16,274 bases of DNA, from NCBI GenBank assembly GCA_009886815.1, contig QXYP01000128.1:1-16274 (forward strand), in the 5' to 3' direction. A program made the position numbers and the translations under genes. The notes below the pieces were generated by a model that did no database searches, was not told the origin of the DNA, and was given only the letters and a program-made list of their open reading frames with translations. The stretch is from Halieaceae bacterium. GTDB taxonomy: Bacteria; Pseudomonadota; Gammaproteobacteria; Pseudomonadales; Halieaceae. This document shows positions 8,338 through 16,274 of the stretch, one piece after another (the stretch's first letter is position 1; each line of letters opens with the position of its first letter).

Positions 8338-8366
8338 CTGAACCTGAGGTCAGGGACGGCTAGAAT
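8338..8366 (+). promoter_or_regulatory. Possible promoter for psd
   Basis: A -10-like TAGAAT (8361-8366, 5 of 6 to consensus) lies 17 bp after a poor -35 CTGAAC (8338-8343, 3 of 6). A 12-bp dyad CCTGAGGTCAGG (8343-8354) sits in the spacer. The predicted start would give a short leader of about 27 nt before psd. Confidence 0.3.
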
Positions 8367-8399
8367 ACCCCCAACTTCACCTATCATGTTTATCTATTT

Positions 8400-9227
8400 A
8401 TGAAATTTTTCGCCGTACTGCAATCGCTACTCCCCCAACACCACCTGTCACGGGCCGCAGGCTGGCTTGGCCACCTACAAAGCCCAAGCTGGCTAAAAAA
8501 CGCACTGGTTAAGGCTTTTATGAGCAGTTACGGCGTCTCATTGAAAGATGCCGAGATCGAAAGGCCCGAAGACTACCCCCACTTCAACGCATTTTTCACA
8601 CGGGCACTCAAAAGCGACGCGCGTCCTCTCGCGACAAGCCGTTGGGTCATGCCCGCTGACGGTGAGCTCAGCCAAAGAGGACCCATAACCGACGGAGCCA
8701 TGATTCAGGCTAAAGGCCGAAATTACACCGCAAGCGCTTTGCTCGGGGGTGATTCTTTAGCTGCGCAAGATTTTGATAACGGCAGTTTTGCCACCATTTA
8801 TCTATCACCAAAGGATTATCATCGGATCCACATGCCCACCACCGGGACATTACGACGCACCCGCTATGTGCCCGGAGATCTGTTTGCCGTCAATAAAAGC
8901 ACGGCGCAGACGGTCGATCGGCTGTTTGCCCGAAATGAGCGATTGGTGTGTTATTTCGATACTGTCGATGGCCCGCTGGTTCTCGTGCTCGTCGGTGCCA
9001 TTATTGTGGCCGGTATAGAGACGGTTTGGGGTGGTGTCGAAGCCCCCGCTCCAGCGACCATCAGAGAAACCCATTGGAGTGCCGATGACGCTCCAACCTT
9101 TGCCGCGGGGGACGAGGTGGGTCGATTTTTCTTGGGCTCCACCGTTATTTTACTCACCCCACAGCCGCTCACCTGGGCCGCTGAGGTAGGCGCTACGGTT
9201 AAGGTCAAAGCCGAACTGGCTGATTAA
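8400..9227 (+). CDS. psd: Phosphatidylserine decarboxylase proenzyme
   Basis: 275 aa. It converts phosphatidylserine to phosphatidylethanolamine at the inner membrane, using a pyruvoyl group made by self-cleavage. The processing site LGST is present (LGST 245-248, cleavage between Gly246 and Ser247), leaving a 29-residue alpha chain that begins STVILL. Further family motifs: MPADGELSQRG with Asp87 and SPKDYHRIHMP with His144, which with Ser247 form the Asp-His-Ser set. Somewhat shorter than E. coli Psd (322 aa), mostly at the N-terminus. No ribosome site is obvious before ATG 8400. It converges with the PhoH gene, with only 8 bp between the stops. Confidence 0.97.
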   Translation: MKFFAVLQSLLPQHHLSRAAGWLGHLQSPSWLKNALVKAFMSSYGVSLKDAEIERPEDYPHFNAFFTRALKSDARPLATSRWVMPADGELSQRGPITDGAMIQAKGRNYTASALLGGDSLAAQDFDNGSFATIYLSPKDYHRIHMPTTGTLRRTRYVPGDLFAVNKSTAQTVDRLFARNERLVCYFDTVDGPLVLVLVGAIIVAGIETVWGGVEAPAPATIRETHWSADDAPTFAAGDEVGRFFLGSTVILLTPQPLTWAAEVGATVKVKAELAD

Positions 9228-9235
9228 CTTTTACC

Positions 9236-10675
9236 TCAAAGATTTTCCTCAGCAAAGGCGGCCAACCTTGAGCGTAAAATACCGTTGATAAACATGGTGC
9301 CGGCATGCGGGTAGCTTTTAACCCGCTCTACAAGGTAGGTCAGCCCTGAGGTTAGCGGCGATATATACTTGTTGTCGATCTGAGCCAGATTACCCAGCAC
9401 GACAATTTGCGAGTCGGCGCCCACCCGGCTGATGATCGATTTCAGCTGAAACTGAGTCAGCCCCTGTGCTTCATCAATAATAATGTAGGCATTGTTAAAC
9501 GAGCGACCGCGCATAAAATTGAGCGACTTAAACTGAATGTTGGCACGCTCTTTCACGTAATCGATACTGCCGTTAGCGGACTCATCAGAGCCGTGCAATA
9601 TCTCCAAGTTATCTTCAAAGGCAGCCAACCAGGGTGCCATTTTCTCCTCTTCAGTTCCCGGCAAGAATCCAATCTCCTCGGCGATCGGTGGCGTTGAGCG
9701 GGCCACAATCAACTTGGAAAACTTTCGCTGCTCTAAAATGGCGTGCAGACCATAGGCCAAGGCAAGCAGTGTTTTACCAGAACCTGCAGGGCCCGTAAGA
9801 ACCGTCATGTCGATATCGCCATCGTCCAATAGGCGCATCGCCATAGCCTGTTCCAAATTTCTCGGCGCCAGCCCCCAAAAACGCTGGTTCATCAAATTAT
9901 CCCGGCTGTCCACGCGCAGATAGACAAATTCATCATCAAGCCTGACCACATAGGCCAAAAACTTTTCATCATCGTAGACAAATTGACAGGGGTAAGCGTT
10001 AGGCAGGGCTGCCCTTGCAAGGCGGTGCAGGGTGATACTGTCTTCTCGAACCGTATCTACCTCGGCAATGGTTGACCAAAAATCGCCGCTGAAGTGCTCA
10101 TAACCCGTTGAGAGCAAGTCGATGTCATCTAACACACGGTCGTGCCGGTAATCCTCGACGTTGTTAAGCCCTGAACCTTTGGCTTTGATACGCATATTAA
10201 TATCTTTCGTCACCAAGCAAACCACAGAGTCGGGCTGCTCAGCCTGCAACTTTAGCGCGACATTAATAATACGATTATCGTTAGCCTGATCCTGTGTCGC
10301 ATTGAGAAAGGGCACGATCCCGTCCTCTTGAATCAACTGGTCAGGATAAATAGCGAGCGTACCCAAGGGCCCATTGAAATTTGAGCCCGGAATTTCGACA
10401 CCTGCCTGAGTCGCTCCGGGGCTGGCGCTCCCCACGACTTTTTCAATCATTTGAATGGCAATCCGCGCCTCTCGACTCACCGTTTTATCGCGTCTGTCCT
10501 TAATATGGTCCAGCTCTTCAAGAACGGTCATGGGAATAACCACACGGTGCTCCATAAAGGCAGCCACCGCGGTAGGATCATGCAGCAGCACATTGGTGTC
10601 GAGCACGTAGGTTTTGCGCCCAGACAACACCACAACAGGGGTTTCATCATGACAAGCAGCATCAATCGCTTCCAT
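9236..10675 (-). CDS. PIN domain - PhoH ATPase fusion protein (PhoH2/YlaK type)
   Basis: 479 aa from ATG 10675. The N-terminal PIN nuclease domain (about 20-170) has acidic residues Asp26 (VLDTNVLLHD), Glu53/54 (VLEELDHIKD), Asp133 (NDNRI) and Asp158 (LVTKDINMRIKA). The C-terminal PhoH P-loop ATPase has Walker A GPAGSGKT (294-301) and Walker B YIIIDEAQ (397-404), with GFLPGT and GRSFNNAYIIIDE typical of PhoH. Family members studied in mycobacteria (PhoH2) act as sequence-specific RNA-unwinding ribonucleases; that role here is inference. The start is fixed by a good ribosome site 7 nt upstream. A longer reading from TTG 10762 adds 29 residues without homology support and is rejected. Divergent from the RNase II gene. 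Confidence 0.93.
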   Translation of the reverse strand: MEAIDAACHDETPVVVLSGRKTYVLDTNVLLHDPTAVAAFMEHRVVIPMTVLEELDHIKDRRDKTVSREARIAIQMIEKVVGSASPGATQAGVEIPGSNFNGPLGTLAIYPDQLIQEDGIVPFLNATQDQANDNRIINVALKLQAEQPDSVVCLVTKDINMRIKAKGSGLNNVEDYRHDRVLDDIDLLSTGYEHFSGDFWSTIAEVDTVREDSITLHRLARAALPNAYPCQFVYDDEKFLAYVVRLDDEFVYLRVDSRDNLMNQRFWGLAPRNLEQAMAMRLLDDGDIDMTVLTGPAGSGKTLLALAYGLHAILEQRKFSKLIVARSTPPIAEEIGFLPGTEEEKMAPWLAAFEDNLEILHGSDESANGSIDYVKERANIQFKSLNFMRGRSFNNAYIIIDEAQGLTQFQLKSIISRVGADSQIVVLGNLAQIDNKYISPLTSGLTYLVERVKSYPHAGTMFINGILRSRLAAFAEENL

Positions 10676-10682
10676 AGGAAGA

Positions 10683-10688
10683 CTCCTT
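10683..10688 (-). promoter_or_regulatory. Ribosome binding site of the PIN-PhoH gene
   Basis: AAGGAG on the minus strand, 7 nt before ATG 10675. It rules out the upstream TTG at 10762 as the main start. Confidence 0.8.
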
Positions 10689-10925
10689 AGCAGTAGAAAT
10701 TTGATCGGAGGTAAAGGTTTTATCGAGGAGGGCACCGATGGGTGAGCCCTGCCTGCCTTCAAAAGGTTGCGAAGTCGTCATGAACTGGTTGCTGTGGAGA
10801 ACCCACCGTGGATCAGCTCGTTTTATCAAACAATATCCGCCCTACTCATTAATTTTCGGCCTGCCCCCAGTAAAGCGCTCGACGTGCCTACTGTCAACGC
10901 GGTGAGTAATTTAACGCTAAGAAGT

Positions 10926-10940
10926 GCGTCAGACGCTGAC
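10926..10940. promoter_or_regulatory. Nested dyads overlapping the rnb -35 box
   Basis: GCGTC-A-GACGC (10926-10936) and GTCAG-ACG-CTGAC (10928-10940) are two overlapping perfect inverted repeats that run into the -35 hexamer at 10936. The position fits a repressor or activator operator. No known regulator site is recognised. Confidence 0.35.
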
Positions 10941-10964
10941 AGCAGACAGAAATTTCGCTAGCAT
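10936..10964 (+). promoter_or_regulatory. Sigma70-type promoter for rnb
   Basis: CTGACA (10936-10941, 5 of 6) and TAGCAT (10959-10964, 4 of 6) are separated by an ideal 17 bp. Transcription would start near 10971, giving a leader of about 70 nt before ATG 11043 and placing the stem-loop at 10978-11000 almost at the 5' end. Confidence 0.55.
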
Positions 10965-10977
10965 TCACGCCTACTTT

Positions 10978-11000
10978 GAATCTGGCCCGTGGTCAGATTC
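10978..11000 (+). promoter_or_regulatory. 5'-leader stem-loop of the RNase II mRNA
   Basis: GAATCTGGCC-CGT-GGTCAGATTC forms a 10-bp stem (one G-U pair) closed by a triloop, starting about 7 nt after the predicted transcript start. No T-run follows. A GTG at 10989 lies in this hairpin, a further reason not to use it as the start. It may shield the 5' end or serve as a site for autoregulation; that is inference. Confidence 0.6.
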
Positions 11001-11042
11001 GTCTTTGATGACAGCTGCGATACCCGGGAGCTCCAAACGGCC

Positions 11043-13040
11043 ATGCTGAACAACGACGCCATGGCCCAATTAAAGGGCCTGAAACAGCAAATAGAGGCGG
11101 AAAAAGAGTACGCTGAAGCCACTGTAAAAGGTACGCAAAATCGCTACGGTTTCGCTGTTGTCGACGATGGTCGTGAAATCTTCATCCCACCCGATGAAAT
11201 GCTAAAAGTCCTTCCCGGTGACAAAGTGCGCATTTGCATTCGCCCCGCCACTCAAAAGGGCAAAGGCGGCAAAAAAAGTCAGGATGGCCGAACGGTTGCC
11301 GATGTTGAGCGACTCATAAGCAGTACGCTAGATCGGTTTGTCGGAACCCTTGTGGTTAAGGGTAAGGCCGTTTTTGTCGAGCCCGATCTCAACGACCTTA
11401 AGCGCTGGCTATTTATTCCGCCCCACGCCCGAAACGGCGCAAAACCCGGGGACAAGGTTGAATGCGCACTCATGCGCCACCCTTTCAAAGAGGGCAAACC
11501 CTCTGCCAAAATCTTGTCAGTATTTGGCTCACCCGGAACGCCTGGGCTGGAGAACCGTTATTGCGCCGCGCGAATGGGGCTAGCCTGGGCATGGAACGAC
11601 AAAGAGACAGCTGCCTGGGTAAAATTTGCCGAGGATCGCAGCCCGCTTGCTGACCCGGAGCGTGTAGATCTCTGTCATCTGAACTTTGTCTCTATTGACG
11701 CGGCTCGAACCCAAGACATTGATGATGCCTTATATGCCGAGGTTACCAGCGAGGGCTGGGTACTGTACGTCGCCGTTGCCGACCCCACCGCCTACCTCGA
11801 TGGAATGGAAGGGCTCGACGAGGCGCTAACCTCCCGCGCGACATCCACTTATTTTCATGGCGACGTCTTGCCAATGCTGCCTGAAGCGATTGGTCGAGAT
11901 TTCTGCGCACTCTCAGAGGGTGAAATCCGCCCTTCTCTGGTTTGTAAGATCAACGTCAGTGATGCCGGCAAAGTGGGCAGCTACGAATTTATCCTGGCAA
12001 AAATTCAGTCCAAAGCCAAACTGAGCTATGCCGCAGTCGATCGATACGTCACCGGTCACAACGATCAACTGATCGCCTGGTCAAACCCTTTGGAAGCGCT
12101 AGTACAAGCCTACCGCGCGCTGCGTAGTCACCGTGAAAATCACGAGTTGGTGATGGAGGACCGCACGGAGTATCGCTGGCAACTTAATGACGAGCGTCAA
12201 ATCGGGAGCATTGAAACCGCTGAAAAGCTGGCCTCACAGCACTTGGTAGAAGAGTGCATGATTGCGGCTAACAGAAGCGCAGCACACTTTTTGGCCATGG
12301 CAGAGGCTACCGGTCCCTTCGTTGTGCACCCCGGGTTTCGCAAAGATCGAGCCAGTGAGGCACAAGAATTTTTAAAGCGTTACCTTCCGGATCTGACTGA
12401 CATTCCCACCCACACCGTAGCGGGTTACCAGCAAATATTTAGTGCCCTCAATGCCCCTCATACCCTGCCCTTGCGTGGCATGGTTAACCGACTGCTGACC
12501 CGAGCCGTCTTCAGCACAGCACCGGCTGAGCATATGGGCATGGCGCTTAACGCGTACACCAACTTCACCTCGCCCCTGCGTAAATATGTCGATTTTTTGA
12601 CCCACCGACAAATTAAACGAGTCCTCGCCAATAACCCGGGCGACACAGTTACAGACCTACAACTACAGCATACTGCTGCCGCCATAGCCCGAGGCCGAGG
12701 CGCCACTCAGGCCGCCGAACGCTGGCTAACCGGCAACTATCTTGATCGCTGTAAATCAGCAGGGGACACTCACTACACCGGTGAGGTGGCCCATGTCACG
12801 AGCGCGGGATTCACTGTTCGACTGTCCGAATTGGGGCTAGAGGGGCAGGTCGATCTGCGGAAAGACCCCGAGAAATTCAGTTTTGATAAATGGACAGCGA
12901 GCCTAACCTCGTCAACCCGCAAGCTACAGCTGGGGCAGACGGTGGAGGTCGACTATCAAGGTACCCCCGATGTGGGCAGTGGCACCGCACCCCAGTTTGA
13001 ACTCACGCCTGGGTGTGCCCTCAAGCCACCCAAAGAGTAA
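11043..13040 (+). CDS. rnb: Exoribonuclease II (RNase II, RNB family)
   Basis: 665 aa from ATG 11043 (E. coli RNase II 644; RNase R is near 810). A processive 3'-5' exonuclease on single-stranded RNA. Domains: cold-shock/OB domains (about 25-165, e.g. RYGFAVVDDGREIFIPPDE), RNB catalytic domain (about 212-530) with SIDAARTQDIDDAL holding Asp219, 225, 227 and 228, the TSPLRKY motif (509-515) with a catalytic-site Arg, and a C-terminal S1 domain (about 577-640). The N-terminus (NDAMAQLKGLKQQI) aligns with the start of E. coli RNase II (NPLLAQLKQQL), so the 18-residue extension from GTG 10989 is unlikely. A GGGAG 12 nt upstream is a weak ribosome site. Length and lack of an RNase R-type N-terminal extension or basic tail favour RNase II. 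Confidence 0.92.
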   Translation: MLNNDAMAQLKGLKQQIEAEKEYAEATVKGTQNRYGFAVVDDGREIFIPPDEMLKVLPGDKVRICIRPATQKGKGGKKSQDGRTVADVERLISSTLDRFVGTLVVKGKAVFVEPDLNDLKRWLFIPPHARNGAKPGDKVECALMRHPFKEGKPSAKILSVFGSPGTPGLENRYCAARMGLAWAWNDKETAAWVKFAEDRSPLADPERVDLCHLNFVSIDAARTQDIDDALYAEVTSEGWVLYVAVADPTAYLDGMEGLDEALTSRATSTYFHGDVLPMLPEAIGRDFCALSEGEIRPSLVCKINVSDAGKVGSYEFILAKIQSKAKLSYAAVDRYVTGHNDQLIAWSNPLEALVQAYRALRSHRENHELVMEDRTEYRWQLNDERQIGSIETAEKLASQHLVEECMIAANRSAAHFLAMAEATGPFVVHPGFRKDRASEAQEFLKRYLPDLTDIPTHTVAGYQQIFSALNAPHTLPLRGMVNRLLTRAVFSTAPAEHMGMALNAYTNFTSPLRKYVDFLTHRQIKRVLANNPGDTVTDLQLQHTAAAIARGRGATQAAERWLTGNYLDRCKSAGDTHYTGEVAHVTSAGFTVRLSELGLEGQVDLRKDPEKFSFDKWTASLTSSTRKLQLGQTVEVDYQGTPDVGSGTAPQFELTPGCALKPPKE

Positions 13041-13098
13041 GCTAGAGCCACTGATCTTGTGAGGCTCCGCTGTGCGATCTCAATCCTGTCCCAGACCT

Positions 13099-13105
13099 TA
13101 AGGAG
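13099..13105 (+). promoter_or_regulatory. Ribosome binding site of asnS
   Basis: TAAGGAG lies 6 nt before ATG 13112 and only 3 nt before ATG 13109, so the second of the two adjacent Met codons is the better start. Confidence 0.7.
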
Positions 13106-13111
13106 CTCATG

Positions 13112-14509
<1,398 letters not shown>

Positions 14510-14633
14510 AACCCGCCAATGCACGAGAAACACACCCATGACGGTCTGTTCGTGAACTTGAGCCCCCCAAATCGGTAAAGGGTTTGTCCCAATCCGCGCT
14601 TCTTGTCACGACCTATCAATGGGCGCATTCGCG

Positions 14634-14660
14634 AAAAAAATCCGAAGGCATTCAGCTTCG
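14634..14660 (-). terminator. Intrinsic terminator of the parA-type gene
   Basis: Read on the minus strand, CGAAG (14660-14656), an 8-nt loop, CTTCG (14647-14643), then GA and seven T (14640-14634). The 5' arm is in the last codons of the gene and the stop lies in the loop. The stem is short (5 bp) but the T-run is good. Confidence 0.55.
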
Positions 14661-15455
14661 ACGACGCTTTTTAACGCCTTTTTCAAGGGCCTCGTGGAGG
14701 GCGACATAGGCCTGGGTGAGTTTATGGCTGGGTGCAAGGTGAATAAGCGGTCGCATCTCGTGATGGGACTCGCGCATCTTCACCGAACTGCTCAAAAAGC
14801 TGTCGATAACGGGAAAGCCCTCTGACTGCAGCTCAGCCACCAGCTCTCCCGGCAGTCGGGCCTGGCCATTAAATTGGTTAATCACAATGCCCTCCAACTC
14901 AAGTTCTGGGTTGTGATCTTCCTGCAGCTCTTCAATGTTTGACATCAACTCATACAGGCTCTGGCGCGCAAATGAATCACAGTCAAAGGGCACCAGCACA
15001 CGACTAGCGGCAATCAATGCTGACTTTGAATAAAAATTGAAATTTGGCGGCGTATCGATATAAATGCGATCGTACTCGGTATCAAGTTTGATGAGCGCGT
15101 CGCGCAATTTATAAATTTTATAACGGGCCTCCAACTCTTTTTCGATCTCGGCAAGATAAGGGCTGGAAGGCAGCAAAAATAAATTTTCGAAAGGCGTCTC
15201 CCAAACAAAGGAATCTGGGTTCTTACGCATATTGCGCGATCCCACCGTTTGCTTGAAGAGGCCCGCAACCCCCTGGGCCTCGGCCGGATATTGCTCGGCA
15301 TCGACGGCACCAATGAGGTAATGGGTTGAGTTCCCCTGAACATCGAGGTCTATCACCAGGGTACGTAGCCCCTGGCTGGCGCTGATTGCCGCTAAATTGC
15401 AGGTAATCGAAGTCTTACCCACGCCTCCTTTCTGATTAAAAATAACGCGATGCAT
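14652..15455 (-). CDS. Orphan ParA/MinD-family ATPase
   Basis: 267 aa. Deviant Walker A KGGVGKT (9-15) with signature Lys9 and Lys14, switch I-like DLDVQGNST (36-44) with Asp38, where most ParAs have DxDPQGN, and Walker B YIDTPPN (132-138). The C-terminus ends in a basic tail KKRRRS, possibly aiding nucleoid DNA binding. Such ATPases position plasmids, chromosomes, chemotaxis arrays or other cargo by forming gradients on the nucleoid. No parB, parS-like array or cargo gene lies beside it, so this is not the chromosomal parAB pair and its cargo is unknown. ATG 15455 puts the P-loop at the usual distance from the N-terminus. Divergent from the cinA-type gene by 132 bp; it has its own terminator. 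Confidence 0.88.
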   Translation of the reverse strand: MHRVIFNQKGGVGKTSITCNLAAISASQGLRTLVIDLDVQGNSTHYLIGAVDAEQYPAEAQGVAGLFKQTVGSRNMRKNPDSFVWETPFENLFLLPSSPYLAEIEKELEARYKIYKLRDALIKLDTEYDRIYIDTPPNFNFYSKSALIAASRVLVPFDCDSFARQSLYELMSNIEELQEDHNPELELEGIVINQFNGQARLPGELVAELQSEGFPVIDSFLSSSVKMRESHHEMRPLIHLAPSHKLTQAYVALHEALEKGVKKRRRS

Positions 15456-15534
15456 GGATACCCCAAAGCCAAAATCTGTGGGCGTTAGTGTAGACGATCT
15501 CCGTCAATTCAGCCTCAAAAGCCTGCGATCACTC

Positions 15535-15549
15535 GTGGGTTTAACCCGC
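15535..15549. promoter_or_regulatory. Palindrome in the parA-cinA divergent region
   Basis: GGGTT-T-AACCC (15537-15547) is a perfect dyad, extended to 7 bp each side with one G-T mismatch. It lies between the divergent starts at 15455 and 15588 and could be an operator. No regulator is recognised and no good -35/-10 pair was found nearby. Confidence 0.25.
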
Positions 15550-15587
15550 ACAGCAGGTTATCCTTGGGCTCTTGAGGAGAGACCCCT

Positions 15588-16274
15588 ATGGACACACCCT
15601 GCATTGCTTTACTGCTCACTGGCAACGAACTCATGTCTGGCGACACGGTAGACAGTAATTCGGCCATGATCGCAACCCGGCTCGGTGACCACGGCCTTGA
15701 GATCGGTGAAAAATGCACCGTGGGCGATGATCCGGTATTGCTACAACGGGCACTCGCGCGCCTGAGTGCAGAGTACCCCGCCGTTATTGTAAATGGCGGC
15801 TTAGGTCCTACCCGTGATGACCTAACCAGTGAGGTTATTGCTAGCCTGACCGGCGCTGAACTTATTGATAACCCCGAAGCCCGTGCTCACGTAGAGGACT
15901 GGTGTGCTCGACGCCGAATTGCCCCCAACCCCGCGAACCTCAAACAGGCTTGGGTACCACAAGGCTGTCAGCTGATTCACAACCCCTTGGGCAGCGCACT
16001 GGGATTTGCTATCGATATCGGTGATTGTTTGGTGCTAACGACACCGGGCGTTCCCAGCGAGCTGGAGGCCATGCTACCTACCCTGACAACCCACCTCCAA
16101 GCACGGGTAGGGGGTGAAGCCCGGCAAATCTTGCGACTGCAAACTTTTGGAATTGGCGAGTCCTCGGTGGAAGAGCGCATCAAAAACTACGCAGACCGCT
16201 GGCCCAGTGCCGTTACGCTAGGTTTTCGAGCCGGTATGCCTCAGCTCGAACTCAAGCTCAGCGTTCCTGGTGCC
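15588..16274 (+). CDS. cinA: CinA-type protein, molybdopterin-binding-like domain (3' end beyond right edge)
   Basis: 229 codons visible. The N-terminal domain of CinA (COG1058, MoaB/MogA-like fold) is linked to NMN/ADP-ribose pyrophosphatase activity and named for competence damage. Seen: LLTGNELMSGDTVDSNS (9-25), NGGLGPTRDDLT (69-80), then NPLGSALGF and TTPGVPSELEAML, typical of this domain. A full CinA has a second C-terminal NMN deamidase domain (total near 410 aa); whether it is present here cannot be seen. ATG 15588 has GAGGAGA (15574-15580) 7 nt upstream, a good ribosome site. In many gammaproteobacteria recA follows cinA, so recA may lie just beyond the window. Confidence 0.92.
   Translation, partial: MDTPCIALLLTGNELMSGDTVDSNSAMIATRLGDHGLEIGEKCTVGDDPVLLQRALARLSAEYPAVIVNGGLGPTRDDLTSEVIASLTGAELIDNPEARAHVEDWCARRRIAPNPANLKQAWVPQGCQLIHNPLGSALGFAIDIGDCLVLTTPGVPSELEAMLPTLTTHLQARVGGEARQILRLQTFGIGESSVEERIKNYADRWPSAVTLGFRAGMPQLELKLSVPGA

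Larger units (their letters stand above)
10676..11042. other. 367-bp divergent control region between PIN-PhoH and RNase II genes
   Basis: No credible gene: one open frame (10767-10961) starts with TTG, lacks a ribosome site and overlaps promoter signals. The right half holds a sigma70-like promoter toward rnb, two nested dyads over its -35 and a strong leader stem-loop (separate entries). The left half holds the PhoH ribosome site; I found no convincing minus-strand promoter there, although TTGATA occurs on that strand near 10842-10847 without a matching -10. Confidence 0.75.

Noticed and set aside
10676..10762. Extended PhoH start at TTG 10762
   Set aside because: The AAGGAG site at 10683-10688 and the PIN domain onset both favour ATG 10675.
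10767..10961. Possible small gene in the PhoH-rnb gap
   Set aside because: TTG start, no ribosome site, overlaps the rnb promoter and dyads; no recognisable product.
10989..11042. Extended rnb start at GTG 10989
   Set aside because: The GTG lies in the leader stem-loop about 18 nt from the inferred transcript start, and the extra 18 residues have no counterpart in RNase II.
14510..14633. Search of the asnS-parA gap for RNA genes or an asnS terminator
   Set aside because: No tRNA-like fold, and no hairpin followed by T-run on the plus strand; only the minus-strand parA terminator borders it.
15456..15587. TTGACG on the minus strand as a parA promoter
   Set aside because: No -10-like hexamer at 15-19 bp; TACACT lies only 9 bp away, so the pair does not make a promoter.

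Overview
This window is an ordinary-looking piece of a gammaproteobacterial chromosome. It is dense, with short intergenic gaps, looks moderately GC-rich by eye, and has no rRNA, tRNA, CRISPR array, insertion sequence or phage gene that I could find. Gene content and order (miaA, mutL, amiB-type amidase, tsaE, queG, orn, rsgA, psd) match from memory the Pseudomonas-type hfq-miaA-mutL-amiB-tsaE-nnrE-queG-orn-rsgA-mot-psd neighbourhood. The protein sequences suggest a (possibly marine) relative of the Pseudomonadales/Cellvibrionales. I cannot name a species.

Layout. Positions 1-4336 (minus strand) hold an operon read tsaE, amiB-like amidase, mutL, miaA: t6A tRNA modification, septal peptidoglycan splitting, mismatch repair and i6A tRNA modification. 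miaA runs off the left edge. queG (plus) diverges from tsaE and meets orn (minus) tail to tail. rsgA (plus) diverges from orn. A secreted, beta-rich protein of unknown function (minus, 7174-8325) fills the place where flagellar mot genes sit in Pseudomonas, and psd (plus) diverges from it. From 9236, a PIN-PhoH ATPase gene (minus) is divergent from an RNase II gene (plus) across a 367-bp control region. asnS (plus) follows. An orphan ParA-type ATPase gene (minus) with its own terminator is divergent from a cinA-type gene (plus) that runs off the right edge.

Themes. Much of the window concerns RNA: tRNA modification (miaA, tsaE, queG), tRNA charging (asnS), ribosome assembly (rsgA) and RNA decay (orn, rnb, probably the PIN-PhoH protein). 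No clearly new system is present. The best leads are a strong stem-loop at the predicted 5' end of the RNase II mRNA with dyads over its promoter; a 10-bp perfect inverted repeat between tsaE and the amidase gene; mutL and miaA lying in one frame separated only by a TGA; three long homopolymer runs in the amidase gene whose end is translationally coupled to mutL; and the uncharacterised outer-membrane-like protein.
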